Of a DNA stretch of 64,000 nt, positions 52,601 through 60,822 are shown piece by piece (the stretch's first letter is position 1; each line of letters begins with the position of its first letter). The stretch comes from M3007 sp965249785 (lineage in GTDB: Bacteria > Bacteroidota > Bacteroidia > Chitinophagales > Saprospiraceae): NCBI GenBank assembly GCA_965249785.1, contig CBDFMU010000007.1, positions 1 through 64,000 on the forward strand. The letters are read 5' to 3'. A program made the translations under genes and the position numbers. Under the pieces are notes generated by a model, which had not been told where the DNA came from, did no database searches, and saw only the letters and a list, made by a program, of their open reading frames with translations.

Positions 52601-53424
52601 TCGTCCAGTTTTTCTTCCAACACAACCTTCGTAAAGCGGTTTTCTTCCGGGTATCTGGGCATGGTCGCTTTGGTGTAATCAAGCGGTTTAGGGGTCGCGC
52701 CGCCCATTGCCCACTGTAAACCTGCCCAAATATGTTGGAGCACCAGCGGCTCGGAAAAAGTCTCCGGCGTGTGGCCCATATTGGTGTAAAATGCCCGTCC
52801 GCCATCGAATTCATGGTACCAGGCCATCGGGTGATTGTCGCCCATCGTGCCGCCACTATATGATTTTTCATCAATCGTAATCAGCACTTTTACATCGGGG
52901 TCGACTTTTTTATAGGCGTAAAATTCGTCCTTCCGCACCCATTTTTCGGGCAGGAAACTGGTCAGCGCATTCTTGGTATCCACTACATGAAAATCGCCCT
53001 GCTGCACATTGCTGGGCTTGGAAGGGTGATTGTCGAACCAACCGCCCATGAGTTTGCCGTACCAGGGCCAGTCATATTCGGTATCCGATGCGGCGTGAAT
53101 GCCGAGGTAGCCGCCGCCCGCCTGAATGTAGCGTTCAAAGGCGTTTTGCTGCTCGGCATTGAGGACGTTGCCCGTAGTAGACAGCCAGACCACGCAGCGG
53201 TAGCGTTTCAGGTTGTCTTCGGTGAACATTGCGGCGTTTTCGGTCGTGTCCACCGCGAAACCTTTTTCGGTGCCCATTTTCCGCAAGGCGGCCTGGCCTG
53301 CTTCGATGGAACTGTGGCGGAAACCAGCGGTTTTGCTGAATACCAGCACACGCGGTTGCACCTGACTGAGCAAAGCCGTCGATGCTAACAGGCTCGCAAT
53401 CAGTAAAATAAATATCTTCTTCAT
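49693..53424 (-). CDS. ThuA / PQQ-type sugar dehydrogenase / PKD / cytochrome c fusion
   Basis: This 1243-residue exported protein (signal peptide 1-20) joins several modules. Residues about 24-240 are ThuA-like ('PRVLVFSKTAGFRHSSIEAG', 'GGGYLGIHAASDTEYDWPWY'). Residues about 265-700 are a soluble glucose/aldose dehydrogenase beta-propeller ('DGVLGLTIDPNFATNHWVYI', 'GGSLTWDGSGNLFLSTGDNS', 'PEIYTMGHRNPFRIAYD'). Residues about 705-795 are a PKD domain. Residues about 865-955 are a cytochrome c with C883-x-x-C886-H887 and a probable Met ligand near 931. A carbohydrate-binding-like beta domain follows (about 965-1145). Residues about 1168-1243 resemble the C-terminal module of the GH78 enzyme at 55315 ('DYVGKYKFTG'). 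I infer periplasmic sugar oxidation with electrons passed to the built-in heme. The Nudix-type regulator gene is divergent. Confidence 0.85.
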   Translation of the reverse strand: MKKIFILLIASLLASTALLSQVQPRVLVFSKTAGFRHSSIEAGQAALRKMGTEKGFAVDTTENAAMFTEDNLKRYRCVVWLSTTGNVLNAEQQNAFERYIQAGGGYLGIHAASDTEYDWPWYGKLMGGWFDNHPSKPSNVQQGDFHVVDTKNALTSFLPEKWVRKDEFYAYKKVDPDVKVLITIDEKSYSGGTMGDNHPMAWYHEFDGGRAFYTNMGHTPETFSEPLVLQHIWAGLQWAMGGATPKPLDYTKATMPRYPEENRFTKVVLEEKLDEPMELAVLPGKKVLFIQRKGEVKLFDPAAGKSKTIANIPVSTKYLPDSTGKRDEAEDGVLGLTIDPNFATNHWVYIYYSPAGDEAKNILTRYEMKGDEMLMASKKVLLEIPVQRNNCCHTGGSLTWDGSGNLFLSTGDNSSPRADPYAPIDERPGRSPWDAQKSAANTNDLRGKIIRIHPEANGTYTIPEGNLFPKGMAKTRPEIYTMGHRNPFRIAYDKKTNYLYWGEVGPDANKADEKRGPEAYDEVGQARKPGNYGWPYFVADNKAYYDYDYATKITGPLYDAAKPVNMSPNNTGLNELPPAQSAFIWYPYAESKEFPLVGTGGRNAMAGPVFYSADFKNAARPWPAYFDKKLIIYDWMRGWMMGVTMNEKGDYAGMEPIMPSYKFSNPMDMEFAPDGDLYMLEYGTGWFQGNDDARLVRIEYNGGNRKPAVQVSADKTAGALPLTVKLSAAGTKDYDGDKITYQWVVAPKKGGVKQTFTTENPTVTFKKAGVYVATLTVADAKGASTVESMEIVAGNEPPVLDFDLGSSNHTFFFPNQKLHYEVRVTDKEDGSLAKGQIDPGQVALNIDYLPEGYDKIEIAQGHRYADGNARFATAQKIMDKTDCKACHKTAEKSVGPSFRDVAIKYKGQDVVELLSSHVINGSSGVWGSVAMAAHPALSKADAAELIKFVLSHDDEKAFPAPLPLTGDYQMTLPEGDKGVGAFILRASYQDYGAAGLPPLSSEKVYVLRSPTFDPTSFDFSKSVQKMSMNDMKFAMPAGSGSYIGFKDIDLTGIKQVQLMASAPKQYNFAGGNVEIRLDTPEGTLASKPAPILPGELNMTTLPVVNLPLLSDIKGAHDVYFVCKNDTAAVSQTLMTILGVVFQDEAMASAKPPEMPTSTTAAPTLADYVGKYKFTGLPFEFMEITLTDGKLNLTSSMGSGPLTPTGPEMYDAGGQANIEFVREGGKVIKMKLMPPGMSFEGVKQ

Positions 53425-53524
53425 TAAAAGGAAATTTATATTGTTTCAATTTGGCACAATAATAAAAAGACCTTTTAAAATTCTGGTATTTTCGCCGAAG
53501 AAATAAATAAATATTGAATACGAT

Positions 53525-54235
53525 TTGGACACTTTGTTTAATACCGACATCTACCTGCCACACATATCCGTGGATTGCGTGATTTTTGGATTTCACGGCC
53601 ATAAATTGAAGGTGGTGCTGCCCAAATTGAAAGAGGTACACCTGTGTACGTTGCCGGGCGGTTACGTGCGGAGGGCGGAAAGCGTGGATGCGGCGGCGCA
53701 GCGGATTTTGCTGGAAAGGACGGGTTTGAAAAATATCTACCTCGAAGAATTTGGAGTGTTTGGAGAACCGGACCGGGCAGAGGAGGAGTTGCTACAAGAT
53801 TTCTTTAACCGCAACAGTATAATTCCTGTGCAAGATTCCTGGTTTACGCAGCGATTTATCTCCATTGGTTATTATGCCTTGGTAGATTTCTCGCAGGTGA
53901 CAACTACGGCGGGCATATTTGATGAATCCTGCGAATGGTATGACGTAAAGCAACTGCCAAATCTGGCCTTCGATCATGCCGAAATTGTGCAAAAAGCATT
54001 GGAGATGCTACGCTTGATGTTAGATCATAAACTGGTGGTTTTCAAACTTTTACCAGAAACTTTCACGATGAAAGAACTCCAAACGCTCTACGAAACCATT
54101 CTGGATAAGCCGCTGCGTCGGGATAATTTTCAACGGAAAATGCTGGGTGCAGGTATCCTGCAACGCGTGGAGAAAAAGTTTACGGGAGCCGCTAATAAGG
54201 CACCTTATTTGTACCGGTTTGAGACGGGAAGTTGA
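53525..54235 (+). CDS. Nudix-derived transcriptional regulator (NrtR/AraR-like)
   Basis: The 236 residues start at a TTG (53525); no ATG precedes it after the in-frame TAA at 53504. The N-terminal half is a Nudix fold ('VDCVIFGFHGHKLKVVLPKL', 'CTLPGGYVRRAESVDAAAQR'). The Nudix box is degenerate, with RI for RE and ER for EE, so hydrolysis is unlikely. The C-terminal half is a winged helix ('FTMKELQTLYETILDKPLRR', 'NFQRKMLGAGILQRVEKKF'). Bacteroidota use this architecture for sugar-responsive repressors such as AraR. It is divergent from the ThuA/sugar dehydrogenase fusion across 100 bp, its likely target. Confidence 0.82.
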   Translation: MDTLFNTDIYLPHISVDCVIFGFHGHKLKVVLPKLKEVHLCTLPGGYVRRAESVDAAAQRILLERTGLKNIYLEEFGVFGEPDRAEEELLQDFFNRNSIIPVQDSWFTQRFISIGYYALVDFSQVTTTAGIFDESCEWYDVKQLPNLAFDHAEIVQKALEMLRLMLDHKLVVFKLLPETFTMKELQTLYETILDKPLRRDNFQRKMLGAGILQRVEKKFTGAANKAPYLYRFETGS

Positions 54236-54237
54236 TA

Positions 54238-54270
54238 AGTGATAGTCTCACTTTAAGTGAGACTATCACT
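54238..54270. terminator. 33-nt perfect palindrome between convergent genes
   Basis: AGTGATAGTCTCACTT and AAGTGAGACTATCACT are exact complements around one T. It lies 2 bp after the Nudix-type regulator stop and 9 bp from the convergent epimerase gene end. It is probably a bidirectional terminator, though without a T-run. Confidence 0.65.
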
Positions 54271-54279
54271 GTGTTAGGT

Positions 54280-55173
54280 TTACTTCATCATCATTTTCAA
54301 GTGATTATAACTGGAGGTAATGCTCGCAAACGCGTCGGCAGGCATATCGTGTTCCACAAAAAAGTGCTTCATGCCAGCCGTACCCGCCGCGGCGAAAATG
54401 CGTTTGAAATCAATAATACCTTCGCCTACCGGTTTGATATTCTTGAAATCCTTGTCCATATCCTTCACGTGCCAGAGCGGGAAACGCTTGGGATGTTTTT
54501 GAAATAAGGCCACCGGATCCACGCCCGCTTTGCTCACCCAGGCCAAATCTAGTTCCATTTTCATCACGTCAGGGCTGATCTGGGCGAGCCAGATGTCGTA
54601 AGGTACCTGGCCTTCTACGGTCATGAATTCTTTGTCGTGGTTGTGGTAAGCGAAGGTGAGGCCCGCTTTTTTAGCTAATTCACCAGCCTTGCTCAACACC
54701 TCGATGCCTTTTTTTACCTCGTCCAAAGTATCGTGCGGATAGGTTGCACAGACCAGATAATCAACGCCTCCTTCAGCGGCTTCATCCACGATTTGCTGCG
54801 CATTGTCGCTCAGCGTGTTGAACTTAGGTAGTTTGCTCACGTCGAAAGCCGGATTGGGTTTCAACGGCGCGCCCAACACGTGGTGCGATTTCCAGGCCAG
54901 ACCAGCATCCTTCACCATCGCCTTGAATTCCTTGGCTTTCATCCCGTAGTAGCCACCTTTCAGACTGAATGCTGACTCCACTTCGCGGAAACCAATTTGG
55001 GCAATGTGCTGCAAATTGCCTTTTACATCCTGATCGAAACTGGGAAAGAAAGTGAACAGTTGTACGCCCATTTTTCGCTGTTTGCGCAGGAGTTCGATGG
55101 GAGAAAGTTGGTGGAGAGCAAGACCACCGAGGGCCAACGCGCCGGTTTGTAGAAAATCTCTTCTGTTTTGCAT
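54280..55173 (-). CDS. Exported TIM-barrel sugar isomerase/epimerase family protein
   Basis: The 297 residues begin with a Tat-like signal (MQNRRDFLQTGALALGG), with R-R-x-F-L. The rest is a xylose-isomerase-like TIM barrel: 'KGNLQHIAQIGFREVESAFS', 'YHNHDKEFMTVEGQ' with metal-ligand candidates, 'VMKMELDLAWVSKAGVDPVA', 'PLWHVKDMDKDFKN' and 'FVEHDMPADAFASI'. Periplasmic members are common beside ThuA and oxidoreductase genes in Bacteroidota and act on modified sugars. The exact reaction cannot be read. The 141 bp to the GH78 gene contain an imperfect TTAGACTGA-type dyad. Confidence 0.83.
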   Translation of the reverse strand: MQNRRDFLQTGALALGGLALHQLSPIELLRKQRKMGVQLFTFFPSFDQDVKGNLQHIAQIGFREVESAFSLKGGYYGMKAKEFKAMVKDAGLAWKSHHVLGAPLKPNPAFDVSKLPKFNTLSDNAQQIVDEAAEGGVDYLVCATYPHDTLDEVKKGIEVLSKAGELAKKAGLTFAYHNHDKEFMTVEGQVPYDIWLAQISPDVMKMELDLAWVSKAGVDPVALFQKHPKRFPLWHVKDMDKDFKNIKPVGEGIIDFKRIFAAAGTAGMKHFFVEHDMPADAFASITSSYNHLKMMMK

Positions 55174-55314
55174 GGTTGTTATTTTATGAAAATTACCAGA
55201 CTACTGTATGCCTTGATTTTTAGACGTTAGACTGATTTGTAAAAGCGTTATTTTCAGCGCATTACACGCGTCAGTCCAATGTCCATCGTCAAAATGTCGA
55301 GTAGTCTACAAAAA

Positions 55315-58300
55315 TTATTCTTTTTTGCCTTCCACTTTTGCCTCCATCATAGTCAGCGAAATTCGCTCTACCTGGCCTTGTGCGTTACGTGAAAATTTAA
55401 TCGGCGAGTCACTATTTAAGCTCGTAAATACATCTGCTATTTCCGGGTCCATTTCCAGTCGATCAGCAGAATAGGGCGTTTTGGCATATAATACCCCTTT
55501 GCGCTCGATGATTTCGAAGCTAGGAACGGAGGTACCCGCTAATTTATATTTGCCAACATAGTCCTTGTTTTGCACCGCAGGAACTTTCAAACCGCCACCC
55601 GCCACTACGAACCGATAAGATCCAGAACCGATTTTTAGTGCCACGTAGCCATTTTCAATACCTGCCACTTTAAGATCGGGTAGGGTAGTGAGCTGTTTGC
55701 CACTTTCGGTTATGGCGGCTGCATTAGTGGCTGGTACATAGACAGTTGCGGTAGTATTGGCAGGAATTTCTACTTCCAAAGTCAAATCTTTTTCATCGCG
55801 TTTCCAGCGGCTGGCCGCCAAGCCGTACAGTGTTTGCAAATCGGCGGAAGCCTGGGTGAAGCCGCCACCAGGACGCGGCTGGATGCGGATAGCCTTGTAG
55901 CCCGGTGCATCATTTTCGGTGTCGAGGCCACTCATGCTGCGGTACATCCAGTCGCCGATGGCCCCATACGCATAGTGATTAAAGGAATTCATCGTGACGG
56001 CCTGAAAGGTGCTGTCGGTGCGAATTCCGTCCCAGCGTTCCCAGATGGTGGTCGCGCCCATTGTGACCGGATAGAGCCAGGAGGGATAAGTTTTCTGGGT
56101 TAACAGTTTGTAAGCCAAGGTGTTATAACCAAAACGCGTCAGCACGTGGCAGAGATAGGGCGTACCGAGAAAGCCGGTGGTAAGGTGATTTCCGTAACTT
56201 TTAATGTTGGCTACCAGGTTTTTAGCCGCCTGCTCGCGCTGGTTTTCGGGCAATAAATCAAATTGCAAAGCCAATACGTAGGCCGTTTGAGTAGGCGAAA
56301 GCGGTCGTCCGTTGGGGGTAATGTATTCGTTTAAATAGGCCGTTTTTATCTTTTTTAGTAATTCAGAATACATCGCCACGTCGTCTTTTTTACCCAAAAC
56401 CTGCGCTGCATTAATCAGCAATTGCGTGGAATGCGCGTAAAAACACTGCGCAATCAAGTACTTATCAGTGATGGCCGAGCGACCGTCATTGTCGTCGATC
56501 ACGCTGTAAAACAACCAGTCGCCGAAGTGGGAGCCGGTATTCCAGAGGTCGTTTTTGCTTTGCCCGTGCATATATTCTACCCAGGCTTTCATGCTCGGAT
56601 ATTGATCTTCCAACACGCGGCGATCACCGTAGGCCAGCCACATATTCCACGGGACGATGGTGGCTACGTCGGCCCAACCAGCGGAGGCATTCATGCTGGC
56701 ATACAACACATTAGGAATTACCCAAGGTACTGCGCCGTTAGGTAATTGGTCGGCGGCCACGTCTTTTAGCCACTTGGAAAAGAAGTTGTGTACGTCAAAA
56801 TTGTAGGCGGCGGTGCGGCTAAAAGCCTGCGCGTCGCCCGTCCAGCCGAGGCGTTCGTCACGTTGCGGGCAATCGGTTGGTACATCGAGGAAATTGCCAC
56901 GCTGTCCCCATTGGATATTGTGTTGTAATTGATTAATCAGCGGATTGGAACTTGTGAAACTACCCGTCGGACGCATGGCGGAATACAGTGCAACAGCGGT
57001 GATATTTTCGGGCTTTAATTCGCCCGGATAGCCTTCAATTTTCGCGTAGCGGAAACCATGAAAAGTAAAATGCGGCTCAAATTTCTCACTTTTCTCACCC
57101 CTAAGTATCCAGGTATCCGTACAGCGGGCACCGCGCAGGTTGGCGGTATAAAAATTGCCTTCCTTATCCAGCACTTCGGCGAATTGCAGTACCACTTGGT
57201 CGCCACTTTTACCCCGTGCTTTCAATTCGACCCAACCAACGAGATTTTGGCCAAAATCGGCGACGAGTTCGCCTTTCGGCGTACGAAAAATTTTGATCGG
57301 GGTGAACGTTTCGTGCTTATGAACGGGTTCGTTATAAGTGCCAATTAAATTGGTTTTTGCAAAATCCCGCACCGCTACGTTGCTCCATTTAGCCTCGTTA
57401 AAACCTGCCATTGACCAGTCAATTTGTTCTAAATGAGCATCTTGTGTTTCGCCGTGATAAATCTCTGAAAAACGAATCGGACCATCGGTGGAATATTTCC
57501 AGCTGCCATCGGAGCCAATGATTTCATGGCTGCCGTCCGTGTATTCGAGATCAAGTTGGAAAAGCAGCGCGACGTCCGTTCCATAAAATTCTTTGCCTTT
57601 GGCAAAACCGATTTCCCCGCGCCACCAGCCATTTCCGAGGGTGACACCGATGGCGTTGGAGCCGTTTTTTAGCAGATTTGTTACATCATAGACTTGATAT
57701 TGCAGGCGTTTCTGGTAGGCTGTCCAGCCGGGCGTAAGGTAGTCCTGACCGACGCGCTGCCCATTTATTTGCGCCTCATACAGTCCATGCGCTGTGATGT
57801 AAGCAGTGGCCAAAACGATTTTTTTCTTCGTAGAAAATTCCTTGCGCAGCATCGGACTGGGTTGCAAAGTATCCTTTTCCATCGCTGGCGCAATCCATTG
57901 GGCCTTCCAATCGGCGGCAGTTAGCAACCCCATTTGCCAGTAGGCGGCTTCGCTCCAAGCAGACATACTGCCTGCATTGTCCCACACCCGCACCTGCCAC
58001 CAGTATTTTTTGCCCGATTCCAAAGTCGATCCGTTATAGGGCACCCAAACGGAGGCATCGGAAGTAGTTTTCCCGGAAGTCCACGTCAATTTCTTACCTG
58101 CAGTCAACTCGGAAGGGCTGGCTGCTACGCGAATTTCGTAGGCCGTTTGTAGCACATTGCGGCGATCAGCGGTGAGTTGCCAACTGAAACGAGGTTGGGT
58201 TATATCCAGACCGATGGGGTTGCTGAGATTTTCGATGCGGAGGTTCTGGACGCGTACTTGTGCTTTGGCATTGATCGCCAGACAGTTAAGCAGGCAGACA

Positions 58301-58326
58301 AGGAGGAAAAATTGCTTTGCGGGCAT
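55315..58326 (-). CDS. Secreted alpha-L-rhamnosidase, GH78 type
   Basis: The 1003 residues start with a signal peptide (FFLLVCLLNCLAINAKAQ). Domains follow the family order: a fibronectin-like N-domain ('NLRIENLSNPIGLDITQPRF'), a rhamnosidase N-domain ('ATAYITAHGLYEAQINGQRV'), a beta-sandwich ('LVADFGQNLVGWVELKARGK', 'FTFHGFRYAKIEGYPGEL'), the (alpha/alpha)6 catalytic domain with the acidic motif 'DCPQRDERLGWTGDAQAF' and 'GATTIWERWDGIRTD', and a C-terminal sandwich. Residues about 925-1003 ('NKDYVGKYKLAGTSVPSFEI') are an extra module shared with the ThuA fusion protein and resemble DUF3471. The enzyme removes terminal alpha-L-rhamnose from glycans or glycosides. Confidence 0.9.
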   Translation of the reverse strand: MPAKQFFLLVCLLNCLAINAKAQVRVQNLRIENLSNPIGLDITQPRFSWQLTADRRNVLQTAYEIRVAASPSELTAGKKLTWTSGKTTSDASVWVPYNGSTLESGKKYWWQVRVWDNAGSMSAWSEAAYWQMGLLTAADWKAQWIAPAMEKDTLQPSPMLRKEFSTKKKIVLATAYITAHGLYEAQINGQRVGQDYLTPGWTAYQKRLQYQVYDVTNLLKNGSNAIGVTLGNGWWRGEIGFAKGKEFYGTDVALLFQLDLEYTDGSHEIIGSDGSWKYSTDGPIRFSEIYHGETQDAHLEQIDWSMAGFNEAKWSNVAVRDFAKTNLIGTYNEPVHKHETFTPIKIFRTPKGELVADFGQNLVGWVELKARGKSGDQVVLQFAEVLDKEGNFYTANLRGARCTDTWILRGEKSEKFEPHFTFHGFRYAKIEGYPGELKPENITAVALYSAMRPTGSFTSSNPLINQLQHNIQWGQRGNFLDVPTDCPQRDERLGWTGDAQAFSRTAAYNFDVHNFFSKWLKDVAADQLPNGAVPWVIPNVLYASMNASAGWADVATIVPWNMWLAYGDRRVLEDQYPSMKAWVEYMHGQSKNDLWNTGSHFGDWLFYSVIDDNDGRSAITDKYLIAQCFYAHSTQLLINAAQVLGKKDDVAMYSELLKKIKTAYLNEYITPNGRPLSPTQTAYVLALQFDLLPENQREQAAKNLVANIKSYGNHLTTGFLGTPYLCHVLTRFGYNTLAYKLLTQKTYPSWLYPVTMGATTIWERWDGIRTDSTFQAVTMNSFNHYAYGAIGDWMYRSMSGLDTENDAPGYKAIRIQPRPGGGFTQASADLQTLYGLAASRWKRDEKDLTLEVEIPANTTATVYVPATNAAAITESGKQLTTLPDLKVAGIENGYVALKIGSGSYRFVVAGGGLKVPAVQNKDYVGKYKLAGTSVPSFEIIERKGVLYAKTPYSADRLEMDPEIADVFTSLNSDSPIKFSRNAQGQVERISLTMMEAKVEGKKE

Positions 58327-58511
58327 TGATCAAATTTTATTGGGCAAGATTAGGTAATCTTGCCTTATTTGTTGGCATTTGACCTGAAAAAACCGGAAAG
58401 AATTTTATTTAGGCATATTCGTAAATAGATAATGGGGCCATCTATTTGACGAATAATGACAACGTTTAAATGCGCGGCAACATAACTAGTCATTTATTCT
58501 GATGAATATTT

Positions 58512-59537
58512 TTACTCATTCAAAATTTTCTTATCAATAAACATATCTACAAACATTAAAACTAACATAGTTACGGCTTTAAAAAACCCTTGCTCTCGCA
58601 ACCAAACTAAACAAGAATCCATCCATTCCACCTCGCTGGTAGGATTATCCATGCCATAGCCGTGACCGCCTTTTGCATAGAAAAAAGACCCAACTGGCAC
58701 TTTATTTTGCTGCAAGGCCGCAATGAATACCAGCGAATTCTGGACTTTTACTACATCGTCGTCTACCGCTGCGGTGATAAAAGTAGGCGGTGTGTCGGGG
58801 CGAACGTGTAGTTCGTTGGAATATTCCTGCTTAGCTGCTGCGCTGATCGGGATGGACTCCTCGTGGAGGGTTTCTCCGGGATTTGGAATCGGTCCAACAA
58901 GTTGGAAGCGCGATCCATAGTGGGTCAAGCTATCGGCAAAACTGATGACCGGGTAATTCAGAATCATAAAATCGGGGCGCAGACTGGTATTTTTGACATT
59001 GGGAATCTGTGCTTTTTGCCAATGCGTACCAGCCGTGGAGGCCAAATGCCCGCCCGCTGATGAACCGAGTATACCGATTTTTCGAGGGTCAATATGCCAT
59101 TTTTGGGCATTTTCGCGGACCAATTGGATAGCGCGTTGCGCATCCTGCAAAGGCACAATTTCTTTATTCTCCACTAATTGCGGGTTTGGCAAGCGGTATT
59201 TCAACACAAAGGCCGCGATACCTGCCGCCTGGAGGCGTTGCGCTATTTTTCGGCCCTCGTGGGCAATGGCCAAGCCAGCATAACCACCGCCGGGACAAAT
59301 GATGACCGCCGCTCCGCTGGCTTTCTTTTTATTCGGCAGATAAATCGTCAGGTCGGGAGAGGTTACGACGGTCACCCATTCCATCGTGTCCTTGCCACGC
59401 AAGTAAACCTGGCTGGAATCGCGCAGGCCAACTATAATTTTGCTGTTCGGCGGCAGGCCTTCGTACAAGGGAATTCGCTGTTGGGCGTGTAGCAAAGTTG
59501 AAAACAGACTACATACAAGTATGATAAGTGCGCGCAT
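58512..59537 (-). CDS. Secreted alpha/beta hydrolase (acetyl-xylan-esterase-like)
   Basis: The 341 residues begin with a signal peptide (MRALIILVCSLFSTLLHAQ). The fold is that of the BD-FAE/esterase group: oxyanion region 'AVIICPGGGYAGLAIAHEGR', nucleophile elbow 'IGILGSSAGGHLASTAGTHW', Asp in 'TFITAAVDDDVVKVQNSLVF' and His in 'GGHGYGMDNPTSEVEW'. It most likely removes acetyl or feruloyl groups from plant cell-wall glycans in the periplasm. The C-terminal tail (AVTMLVLMFVDMFIDKKI) is hydrophobic and unusual for the family. It is the last gene of the rhamnose island, on the same strand as the GH78 gene and 185 bp upstream of it. Confidence 0.87.
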   Translation of the reverse strand: MRALIILVCSLFSTLLHAQQRIPLYEGLPPNSKIIVGLRDSSQVYLRGKDTMEWVTVVTSPDLTIYLPNKKKASGAAVIICPGGGYAGLAIAHEGRKIAQRLQAAGIAAFVLKYRLPNPQLVENKEIVPLQDAQRAIQLVRENAQKWHIDPRKIGILGSSAGGHLASTAGTHWQKAQIPNVKNTSLRPDFMILNYPVISFADSLTHYGSRFQLVGPIPNPGETLHEESIPISAAAKQEYSNELHVRPDTPPTFITAAVDDDVVKVQNSLVFIAALQQNKVPVGSFFYAKGGHGYGMDNPTSEVEWMDSCLVWLREQGFFKAVTMLVLMFVDMFIDKKILNE

Positions 59538-59664
59538 TTGAATTGTTTAAATTTATACTACAAAAACCTGTCTGGAAAATCGTAGGGTGATCCAGGGGCA
59601 AAACTATTGAAGTTTGCCTAGTCACTACAAAAATGAATGCGGCTAAACCCGCCAGTACGAGGAA

Positions 59665-60480
59665 TTAAAAATCCGAATATGCAGTCGGATGCAGTAAATA
59701 ACTATCAATATGTGACACATTCTTTGGTAAATACTCTGGCAACGCCGTCATTTTCTTCCATTCCGGGCTATCCCGAAAAGTAGTCCAATGCGCCTCTCTG
59801 GCCGCTGCATTATCGAAAGCGATCATATAAACCAGATTGGGCATGTGCGCACCCGACAAGGCTGAACTATAAAAGACGGCATTGAAACCGAGTTTTTTGA
59901 ACAGGCCAATTTCGTCCGCGACATTGAACATCTGTACTTTATTGGCGTGCAGTTTTTCGGTGGGGCTCTCATAACTGCGGATTTCGTAAACCCTTTCGCT
60001 ACGGGGCGTTTGAATGTTTGGTACTTCCAAATGAAGATGGCCGCTAAAAGCCGACAACCAACTGATTTCCATGCGTTGATAGGGTGGGAGTTCGTTGGTA
60101 GCGTTCCAGTAATTTTGTGCAGAAGTATTATGTTGAGGATCGTTTTGCAAAGTTTGCGGCAGTTGCGCCAGCACCTCTAATGAACGAGCGGGAATTAGCA
60201 CGAAAATGAGTTTCCCAAAATTGACGGTGTCGCTTTCGACGGGTTTGAATACGCCGATATTGTGCCATCCTGCGCGGTGCAAAGTGGGCAGAAATGCTTG
60301 TTGCAGGTAGTTGTCTACGCTCTGCTCCTGGGCTTTATCCTTGATGTGGTAAGTACGAAGTTCGTAGAAATCTCCCTGATTAGCGGCCTGCTTTTGGGTA
60401 GGGGAGGAGGTTTTGCAGCCAGCAAAGAAGCCCAGCAAAAACAGGGCGGTGAAAATAAATGAGTAATTCTTGTTTGCCAT
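59665..60480 (-). CDS. NIPSNAP-family lipoprotein
   Basis: The 271 residues start with a lipoprotein signal (FIFTALFLLGFFAGCKTSS; Cys at 22). Two NIPSNAP ferredoxin-like repeats follow: 'FYELRTYHIKDKAQEQSVDN' with 'TLHRAGWHNIGVFKPVESD', and 'VYEIRSYESPTEKLHANKVQ' with 'LGFNAVFYSSALSGAHMPNL'. NIPSNAP proteins are antibiotic-monooxygenase-like alpha+beta barrels with no settled function in bacteria. This family is often found near sugar catabolic genes in Bacteroidota. It is probably anchored to the outer membrane. Confidence 0.85.
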   Translation of the reverse strand: MANKNYSFIFTALFLLGFFAGCKTSSPTQKQAANQGDFYELRTYHIKDKAQEQSVDNYLQQAFLPTLHRAGWHNIGVFKPVESDTVNFGKLIFVLIPARSLEVLAQLPQTLQNDPQHNTSAQNYWNATNELPPYQRMEISWLSAFSGHLHLEVPNIQTPRSERVYEIRSYESPTEKLHANKVQMFNVADEIGLFKKLGFNAVFYSSALSGAHMPNLVYMIAFDNAAAREAHWTTFRDSPEWKKMTALPEYLPKNVSHIDSYLLHPTAYSDF

Positions 60481-60822
60481 TTGTTAAAAGCATGTTTAAA
60501 AAATTTTGCTTAGCCCCTTGTCGTATAAGCAGAATTATATTTTGTCTTTTCAAATCCTGCCTATATGACTTGGATGTTTGCCAGCAGGATCATGGAGTCG
60601 GCTATCGGCTACGCTAACCACTGCTCCCAGAATCAGGCCCAAAGTAGGCCGTCGTTCAAACATTGCCAAATCCCATGCCTCGCAGGTAGAAAAATTCCCG
60701 TTTACCACTGCCCGCAAATTGGTCCACTCAAAATTACGCACTGGTTTCCACCTTAAAACAATTAATTTCTAAGTATGCTTTAATCCGTAGCGACAAATCC
60801 ACGAAATGGCCGTAGCATTAAA
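60481..60822. other. 342-bp gap without a supported gene
   Basis: Short frames on both strands (about 63 codons) show no signal peptide, family motif or ribosome-binding site. A minus-strand frame around 60550-60741 (NFEWTNLRAVVNGNFSTCEA) might be a gene remnant. I see no tRNA, clear dyad or repeat. Confidence 0.4.
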
